A DNA stretch of 64,000 nucleotides, from assembly GCF_943193015.1 (NCBI RefSeq), contig NZ_CALPCM010000007.1:1-64000 (forward strand). The letters are read 5' to 3'. Of this stretch, positions 1 through 6,500 are shown one piece after another (position 1 is the first letter of the stretch; every line of letters starts with the position of its first letter). The translations under genes were made by a program, and so were the position numbers. This DNA is from Hominisplanchenecus_A murintestinalis. Its GTDB lineage: Bacteria > Bacillota > Clostridia > Lachnospirales > Lachnospiraceae. The notes below the pieces were generated by a model that worked only from the letters and a program-made list of their open reading frames with translations, was not told the origin of the DNA and did no database searches.

Positions 1-90
1 CTATTTAGGCTTGTATTTACTACAAAATATATGAACTTTTCAAGGTACTATAGCGGGGCTTTTGACCCCAATATCATATATAATATATAT

Positions 91-125
91 AAGCGCCGGA
101 CAGGAGAAGATGCTGTCCGGCGCTT
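91..125 (-). terminator. Hairpin downstream of the CYTH gene, possible terminator
   Basis: A perfect 13-bp inverted repeat (91-103 with 113-125) with a 9-nt loop lies 8 bp beyond the stop codon of the minus-strand CYTH gene. The tract that follows on the minus strand is AT-rich but not a clean T run, so termination is likely but not certain. Nothing else is recognised in bases 1-90 apart from a small GGGG/CCCC hairpin at 54-68. Confidence 0.45.
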
Positions 126-132
126 ACCATAT

Positions 133-582
133 TTAGAATTTGAGACAGCTTAAATAGCTGTTGTGATATTTTCCTGAAAAAGTAACGTCCTCCCCGAACC
201 ATGCGGGCGGAACGAAAGAATTTGCCTCTTCCTCGGAAGAAAATTCTACTTCTGCCAGCATAAGCGGCGCAAACGGGGCGTCAAAGATATCCAATTCAGC
301 CGTTAATGTTTCATTCAGCGGAATCAGGTAGCGCTGTTTGCTGATCAAGTTTCCGTCTGTTTTTTCTCTGAGATGTGCATAGGCTTCTGCAGTCAGAGGA
401 AGATTGTATTCTTCACGAACCATCATACCCTTAGACTTATAGGTAAGGTAATATTCTTCATCCTGGCGCCGGATACGCACCACGGGAGCAGTACACAGGT
501 AGCCCTGCTCAATCCGGCGGCAGTTATACTGCGTCAGGTTTTCCGGGAGTTCCGTAATCAAAAATTTTCGTTCAATTTCCAT
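133..582 (-). CDS. CYTH domain protein (triphosphate tunnel metalloenzyme family)
   Basis: A 149-residue single-domain protein. It opens with the CYTH signature ExExK (E2, E4, K6 in MEIERKF) and has the alternating charged strands of a triphosphate tunnel fold (RIRR, YYLTYK, REEYNL, AELDIF, AEVEF). Family members bind a triphosphate and a divalent metal inside a beta-barrel and act as tripolyphosphatases, thiamine triphosphatases or class IV adenylate cyclases. Small bacterial CYTH proteins of this length are most often triphosphatases, but the substrate cannot be told from sequence. It is transcribed divergently from the DJ-1 family gene. The start is supported by an AGGA-like site just upstream on the minus strand. 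Confidence 0.85.
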   Translation of the reverse strand: MEIERKFLITELPENLTQYNCRRIEQGYLCTAPVVRIRRQDEEYYLTYKSKGMMVREEYNLPLTAEAYAHLREKTDGNLISKQRYLIPLNETLTAELDIFDAPFAPLMLAEVEFSSEEEANSFVPPAWFGEDVTFSGKYHNSYLSCLKF

Positions 583-645
583 AAATTCCTCCAGAATCAG
601 GCGGGATAAGAGTCAGGCTCTCTGACAAACCGCGATTTGAGGTGT

Positions 646-681
646 ATTATACTACACAGAAAGGGAAAATGGTAGTATAAT
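646..681. promoter_or_regulatory. Symmetrical inverted repeat carrying two divergent -10 boxes
   Basis: A perfect 10-bp inverted repeat, ATTATACTAC (646-655) and GTAGTATAAT (672-681), lies between the divergent CYTH and DJ-1 genes. Each arm contains a TATAAT box pointing away from the other. For the plus strand TACACA (653-658) sits 17 bp upstream of TATAAT (676-681). The minus-strand -35 is poor. The repeat could be just paired promoters or also an operator. Confidence 0.5.
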
Positions 682-743
682 TAATTCAGATTGTAGGCTT
701 GTAGGCTTCGTCTGTAAAATGAGAAGGAGGAGAAACCGGGACA

Positions 744-1295
744 ATGAAGAACGTATATGTATTTTTTGCAGAGGGCTTTGAAGAGATTGAAGCGCTGACA
801 GTAGTGGATTTGCTGCGCCGGGCAGATGTTTCCGTGAAGATGACGGGGATTTCGGGGGAGGGCAGCGTGACGGGCAGCCACGGTATCTGTGTAGGAATGG
901 ATACCTCTATAGATGAGGTCTCTCTGGAAGAGGCAGCCATGTTGGTGCTGCCGGGAGGAATGCCGGGGACGAAGCATTTGGGTGCGTGTGAAAAATTAAC
1001 TGCATTGTTAAAGAAAGCAGATGAACAGAAAATCAGAATCGGGGCAATTTGCGCAGCGCCGAGTGTGCTGGGAGATTTAGGGCTTCTGAGAGGAAAGAAG
1101 GCTGTATGCTATCCGGGCTTTGAGGAGCGCCTGGCCGGTGCGGAAGTGCTGAGAGAGCAGGTGGTGACAGACGGGCATATCACTACCAGCAGAGGGATGG
1201 GGACGGCAATTCCTTTTGGGCTTGAGATGATTTCCTGCCTGAAGGGTGAAGAGGAGGCAGAACGTATTGCAGAGGCAATCATCTTCCGCAGATAA
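744..1295 (+). CDS. DJ-1/PfpI family protein (YajL/ThiJ type)
   Basis: A 183-residue protein of the DJ-1 family (class I glutamine amidotransferase-like fold). The nucleophile elbow is GAICAAP with C103, and the conserved acidic residue that polarises the cysteine is E16 in the FEEIEA segment. Families named DJ-1, YajL and ThiJ act as glyoxalase III-like or protein-repair enzymes and respond to oxidative or carbonyl stress; the true activity here is unknown. Length equals the usual 180-190 residues. The ribosome site GAAGGAGGAG lies about a dozen bases upstream of the ATG. It stands alone between a divergent gene and an unrelated downstream gene. Confidence 0.88.
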   Translation: MKNVYVFFAEGFEEIEALTVVDLLRRADVSVKMTGISGEGSVTGSHGICVGMDTSIDEVSLEEAAMLVLPGGMPGTKHLGACEKLTALLKKADEQKIRIGAICAAPSVLGDLGLLRGKKAVCYPGFEERLAGAEVLREQVVTDGHITTSRGMGTAIPFGLEMISCLKGEEEAERIAEAIIFRR

Positions 1296-1379
1296 GTAGT
1301 CAATAAATATCAGGAAAATTCATAGTATACGAAAATAAAAGCTGTTGGCGGAAAAATATGACGGAGAGGAAGAAATGAT

Positions 1380-2105
1380 ATGCTGAGGAAAAAATGCAGA
1401 GTGGACGGACGTCCTACGGTGAGCGAATGGCCGGTGCGGATTTGGAGTGCAGAGGAAATTCCGGAACAATATGCGGAGGCGGTAAACGCCTGGATAAAAG
1501 GAGCCTTTTCTGATTATCAGTTTGTACATGCACCGAAGCGGCGTACAAGCCAGCAGTCTTATGCGTATGTGTTTGGATATGGCAAAGACAGAATTCTTTT
1601 TTTTAGGGAAAGTGAGACAGGAGGAGAGGCAGCGATACGGAAGGAGGAGATTTTAAGGCAGCAGATTGCGGCGGTATCGGTAGAACGGGAATTGCTGAAA
1701 ATAAAAATCATCCTGCATTATCATGACGCAGAAGGGCAGAAGGGACTGGAATTTCCTTATGTTCCTTCGGTATATTATTTATATGACCCATTTCTGAACT
1801 GGATACTGGGACGTGAGAAAGAATTTATGCCGGGTGTGGCGGAACGGGAGCATCCGCGTCCCCGAAAACTGTACCATGAGAGTCTTGCGATGTTTAACTT
1901 TTCGCTGGAAGCATACCGGCTTGGGGATGGGTTTGATGATTACTGCTATGAGTCAAAAGTACACCGCCGCAAATGGCTTCCGGGAAAGAAAACTCTGGAA
2001 GAATGGCTGGAAGTTTCGATGGAACGCGGAAAATTTGAGCTGCACAGTCTCGGCTATTTTAGAAAATGGACATACTATCTCAGTGGAAAAGTTTCAAAAA
2101 TATAA
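1380..2105 (+). CDS. Conserved-looking protein of unknown function
   Basis: A 241-residue soluble protein that I do not recognise. It has no signal peptide or membrane segment. It is rich in aromatic and charged residues (YVPSVYYLYDPFLNWILG in the middle, and FDDYCYESKVHRRKW near the C-terminus). A ribosome site (GGAGAGGAAG) precedes the ATG. A second frame overlaps its 3' half at 1813-2160, but that frame has no recognisable domain and is judged a shadow. The neighbours give no functional clue. Confidence 0.6.
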   Translation: MLRKKCRVDGRPTVSEWPVRIWSAEEIPEQYAEAVNAWIKGAFSDYQFVHAPKRRTSQQSYAYVFGYGKDRILFFRESETGGEAAIRKEEILRQQIAAVSVERELLKIKIILHYHDAEGQKGLEFPYVPSVYYLYDPFLNWILGREKEFMPGVAEREHPRPRKLYHESLAMFNFSLEAYRLGDGFDDYCYESKVHRRKWLPGKKTLEEWLEVSMERGKFELHSLGYFRKWTYYLSGKVSKI

Positions 2106-2114
2106 AGGAATTGG

Positions 2115-2142
2115 TTGCATTTCTTTGAAATTATGTTACAAT
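2115..2142 (+). promoter_or_regulatory. Probable promoter of the nitroreductase gene
   Basis: TTGCAT (2115-2120) and TACAAT (2137-2142) are separated by 16 bp, about 100 bp ahead of the nitroreductase start. The match is reasonable but not perfect. Confidence 0.4.
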
Positions 2143-2240
2143 ATCTTAACAAACAAGTGACAGCCAGAGCTGTCTGAAGGATTAGTGATTTTAGGTGGAC
2201 GGCAGGGGAAAATTGCCAGGATGTTCAACAGGTGACGAAT

Positions 2241-3002
2241 ATGAATTTATATGAAGCGATGTATGCCAGGCACTCCGTGCGGAAATACCGTAAGGAGGCA
2301 GTAGAGGATAGTGTTATAGAAGGAATATTCCGGTTCCTGGATGAAACAGAGCCGCTGTTTCCGGAAATCAGAATTCGTATACAGGTTTTTCCTGAACGTG
2401 GGAAAAAAATTAGATTTTCGGGTTTTTCTAATGTTTCTGCCCCGCATTACCTGGCGGTTTTCACGGAACAGAAGGAAAAGAGCGAGATGAATGCGGGATA
2501 TGTCATGCAGCAGATAGCCCTTTACCTCACTTCTCAGGGTGTGGGAACCTGTTATCAGGGGATGGCTGGGGTGCCCAGGAACAGTCAGCAGGAGGAGGGG
2601 CTTTCTTGCGTGATGGTGATGGCTTTTGGATACCCGAAGGGCAGAGGGAAAAACCAGGAGTACAGAAGGCTGCCAATGGAAGAGCTATGTGTGTTTAAAG
2701 GCCAGCCGAAAACCCATGTGAGAGAGATGCTGGAAGCTGCACGGCTGGCTCCATCCAGTTTTAATGGCCAGCCCTGGAGATTTGCTGTATATGAAAACCG
2801 TTTTCATGTATTTTCAAAGAAGGCGTCAGGGTTTCGGCGCAAGAGGAATCCGCACAGTGAGTTTAATTTTGGGATTATGCTGGCACATGTGATGGTGGCG
2901 GCGGAAGAGTTATGGGTTGATGTGGATTTGATTAAGCTGGATAATATCACCCATATTGCATTGCCGAATAACCAGTATGTGCTCAGCGTAATTTTACGAT
3001 AA
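2241..3002 (+). CDS. Nitroreductase family protein
   Basis: A 253-residue flavin-dependent nitroreductase-like protein. The N-terminus carries the FMN-contacting pattern AMYARHSVRKY, and the second half has ARLAPSSFNGQPWRF, the typical nitroreductase segment. The family uses FMN and NAD(P)H to reduce nitro groups, quinones or flavins; here the substrate is unknown. The long form and separated halves resemble the two-part 'TM nitroreductase' type found in Firmicutes. I choose ATG 2241 rather than GTG 2232, because AGGTGA at 2230-2235 overlaps the GTG and sits correctly for 2241. The next gene is tRNA-Gly with its own promoter. Confidence 0.8.
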   Translation: MNLYEAMYARHSVRKYRKEAVEDSVIEGIFRFLDETEPLFPEIRIRIQVFPERGKKIRFSGFSNVSAPHYLAVFTEQKEKSEMNAGYVMQQIALYLTSQGVGTCYQGMAGVPRNSQQEEGLSCVMVMAFGYPKGRGKNQEYRRLPMEELCVFKGQPKTHVREMLEAARLAPSSFNGQPWRFAVYENRFHVFSKKASGFRRKRNPHSEFNFGIMLAHVMVAAEELWVDVDLIKLDNITHIALPNNQYVLSVILR

Positions 3003-3009
3003 AAAGGTA

Positions 3010-3038
3010 TTGACAAAATACGGGAAAAATAGTATGAT
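3010..3038 (+). promoter_or_regulatory. Promoter of tRNA-Gly
   Basis: TTGACA (3010-3015), 17-bp spacer, TATGAT (3033-3038). This near-consensus promoter places the start of transcription about 20 bp before the tRNA. Confidence 0.8.
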
Positions 3039-3065
3039 ACTATCTGTGTTCAAGAGAACATAAAT

Positions 3066-3138
3066 GCGCGAGTGGCTCAGTTGGTGGAGCGCGACCTTGC
3101 CAAGGTCGAGGCCGCGGGTTCGAGTCCCGTCTCGCGCT
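3066..3138 (+). tRNA. tRNA-Gly (anticodon GCC)
   Basis: A full cloverleaf can be drawn. The acceptor stem is 3066-3072 with 3131-3137, and the discriminator is T3138. The anticodon stem is CGACC (3092-3096) with GGTCG (3104-3108), with loop TTGCCAA and anticodon GCC at 3099-3101. The T-loop GTTCGAGTC is intact. CCA is not encoded. A short T tract follows at once and a strong terminator lies at 3172. Confidence 0.97.
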
Positions 3139-3171
3139 TTTTTGCTGTCTAAAAAGAGGATTTAGGTATAG

Positions 3172-3198
3172 AAAAAAGCTGCTGACGCAGCTTTTTTT
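3172..3198 (+). terminator. Rho-independent terminator after tRNA-Gly
   Basis: An 11-bp stem (3172-3182 with 3187-3197) with loop TGAC, of A-tail/GC/T-tail form and ending in seven T residues. Confidence 0.85.
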
Positions 3199-3201
3199 AT
3201 T

Positions 3202-3314
3202 CCCGCGAGCAACGAGCCAAGTGACTGCTTGCAGGCATTTGGCGACTGCCGCGAGGCTCAAATACTCCGCCCTTTGGGGCGTTTCAAGTTTGATGCCCTG
3301 TTGCTTGCGGCGGG
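3202..3314. repeat. Candidate dispersed palindromic repeat element
   Basis: A GC-rich block between the tRNA terminator and the GH101 gene. Its ends form an imperfect inverted repeat: CCCGCGAGCAAC (3202-3213) against GTTGCTTGCGGCGGG (3300-3314). It contains a further hairpin (CCGCCCTTTGGGGCG, 3267-3281). Composition differs sharply from the AT-rich flanks. It resembles intergenic repeats I associate with Lachnospiraceae genomes, but no second copy is seen in this window. The rest of the gap to 3513 is AT-rich, with a possible -10 (TATAAT, 3407-3412) for GH101 but no good -35. Confidence 0.4.
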
Positions 3315-3513
3315 GTCTTTGACTGCGTGCATGGTCCTGCATAGCTGTTTTTAGAAAAAAGACACATAAAATTGCTAAAAGATATAGAAAAAATTGTGAG
3401 AATGTGTATAATGGATAGTAACAAAAGGATGCTCTGGGGAAGAAATTACCAAAGAATAGCCAGAGCAGCCTTCCTTGGTAAGCAAGGGGAAATAGTTAAA
3501 AGGAGGATTTATG

Positions 3514-6500
3514 ATGAGAGAAAAGAGCAGCAAGAGGTTGATACGTTCTTTCCTGTCGGGTCTGCTGGCGTTCGTGCTGGCATTTACGCCTGTCCTGTCA
3601 AGCCTTCCGGCGATGCAGGCGGAGGCGGCCGAGGCAAAGAAATGGTATCATGTGGAAACAGGAAGCGGAAATGGGAATGATCATTCGTATTCCAATGCAT
3701 CTACTAAGCCGGCAGCAGTACTGCTGCATAACACCGAAAGGATGCCTGCAAATGACGGAACGTTTAGCGTTACATATGAGAAGCAGGGCGACAGTACGGC
3801 GGATGCAAGGCTTGGTTTCTTTTATACTTATTTGAATGATAACAATTTCCTGTACGTAGGATATGATAAAGATAGCCACTGGTTTTATGAATATAATGTG
3901 AATGGCGGCGGAACTAAATATGATACAATTGAAGGGATTCCGGACCAGGCGGACGGTTCCAGGACGACGTTTTCTATTTCACTGGCCCGCGAGGCATTGA
4001 CAGTTAAAGTAAACGATGTCACGAAGTCCGTAAATGTGCAGGATTTCTTTACACTGGCGAAAGTGGTGGAAGATAATGGAAAATTTGGTTTCCGTCTGGG
4101 CTCTCCAACTTCTATGCATTTTACGGATGCGAAACTTGGCACTACAGCGCTGGACAACAATTGGAGCTTTCTGGCGGAGTGTGCGGGTCAGACATTCCAG
4201 GAAGAAGCTCCGGTACCTGTTCATACAGTAACGGGCGCTGTTAAAAATACGAATGGCCAGCCGGTTGAGGGAGCGAATGTGCGTATTGGCTATGAGAGTG
4301 CACAGACCAGAAGCGACGGCGGCTTTTCTGTAGAAGTGGAAGAGGGAACCTATGATGTGGCTGTATCTGCAAAAGGATATGTAGCAAAAACGATTTCCGG
4401 CGTTGCAATTACTGAGGACAAATCCCTGGGGGATATTGAACTGGAGACGAAAACAGAGACCGTATATGAGCATTACATCCAGACAAACAAGATAAAAGCA
4501 GCTGTAAGCGAAACATTCCCGCAGGTTATGCAGTATAAACTGACGGACGGCGGGAGCGAGAAGACTGTTCAGGGACAGGAAAAAGAGCTTTCCACAATCA
4601 AAATCAATGGCGTGGCGATTACTCCTGTTATGGGTGAAGTAAAAATCAGTGAGAATAATGCTGTATATCCAATGACGCTGAAAAGAGATTCTATTGATTT
4701 GGAAATGACAGTGGAGATTTCTGTAGAACAGAATGATTTGATATGGAGAGTTACAGAAATCAAGAAAAAAGAAGGATGTCCGAAGATTCATACGATTGAA
4801 GTGCCGGAACTTAACCTGGTAACGATTACAGACGAGCAGAGCGACGCTCAGTTTATGGGGGCAAATGTATCTACGGATACAGAGGTCAGCGGAGACCAGG
4901 AGATTACGTTTGAGGATGGATTCGCGGCAAATAGTTCTGCGGGATACGTGTATGGATTCCTGTCTGCAGACGGGGTCAGCGCAGGCGTATGGAGTAATTC
5001 AGAGATGTCGGGAGACAAGCGTTTAGTACGTAATAATGGCGTAAACAGCATGTCGTTGACAAGTGCGCTTTGGTATCATGAATATGGCAATTTGGCGCTT
5101 AATGCAGATTATGATAGCGATGATTATAATAAGACTCCGGTAAGCGAGCTGCCTTGTGCAAAAGTGTGCCTGGCAGGGGATGAGAATCAGGATGGGGCGG
5201 TAGACTGGCAGGACGGAGCCATTGCATACCGTGATATTATGAATAATCCGATGGGTTCGGAAAATACGAAAGAACTCGTAAACTATCGTATTTCTATGAA
5301 CTTCAGCAGCCAGGCAACAAACCCTTATCTGAAAACAGCCGATAATATTAAGAAAGTATATCTGGCAACGGACGGACTTCCTCAGGCAGTTATGATGAAG
5401 GGGTACGGAAGCGAGGGACATGACTCTGCGAATTCCGAATACGGGCATGTCGCAGACCGTCTTGGAGGATTGGAAGAGCTGAAAAAGCTGAATTCTATTG
5501 CGCATAAGTACAATACCCAGATGGGAATCCATGTCAATGCGCAGGAAGCATATCCGGAAGCACAGAGTTTTAACGAGAAATTGATTAATGGCGTCGGTGT
5601 GAAAGGATGGGGATGGCTTGACCAGTCGCTTACCATTAACCGCCCGTATGATCTTGGCAGCGGACTTCGCTACAAACGTATGCTTCAGCTGTATGATCAG
5701 TTGAATGACACTTCTCTTTATGCGAATAAATGGCCGGGAGTTGTAGGAGAAGGGGAAGATGAAACTGTAGCAGACGCAGAAACGATCGCGAATACAGTAG
5801 CTGAGAAAAAGCAGACCGTAGATACAAATCTGGATTTCATGTACCTGGATGTATGGTACGGCGATTCCTGGGAGACACGTAAGATTGCACAGCAGTTTAA
5901 CAGTCTGGGCTGGAGATTCTCTACGGAGTTTGGAGAAGAAGGAGAATATGATTCCACATGGCAGCATTGGGCGACAGAAGGACATTACGGCGGTAAGTCG
6001 AAGAAAGGTATGAACAGCGATGTTATGCGTTTTCTTCGTAATCATCAGAAAGATTCTTACGTGTTGAATTATCCAAGATTTGGCGGTACGGCTGACAATC
6101 CGCTGCTTGGAGGATTTTCTCTTACCGGCTTTGAGGGCTGGGGCGGTTCGAACGATAGTTTCAATACGTACATGACAGGAACTTTTGCAGAGAATTTACC
6201 GACAAAATTCTTGCAGCATTACCTGGTTTACAAATGGGAGAATTATCCGAAAGGCCAGTCTCCGGTTGGAAACCATGAAAAGCAGATTACTCTGAAAAAT
6301 AAAGAGGGCGATACGGTAGTAGTAACCAGAAAAGAAGAGCAGAGGGATGATGATTATATTGAAAGAATCATTACCCTGAACGGTAAGACAGTGCTGGACG
6401 AGGTAAAATATCTGCTTCCGTGGACGGATTCTGAGACAAAAAAAGAGAAATTGTACCATTACAACTATGAAGGCGGTACAACAGAATGGGAGCTTCAGGA

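Noticed and set aside
3040..3342. Minus-strand ORF of 100 residues across tRNA-Gly
   Set aside because: It is the antisense of the tRNA and the adjacent repeat. The 'RRDSNPRP' peptide is a well-known false translation of tRNA genes.
5170..5230. Dockerin-like EF-hand (DENQDGAVDWQDGA) inside GH101
   Set aside because: Only one repeat, and this segment is a conserved part of GH101 enzymes themselves. It is not counted as a dockerin.
5023..6045. 340-residue minus-strand ORF inside GH101
   Set aside because: No domain, no ribosome site, and fully opposite to the catalytic domain of a clear gene.
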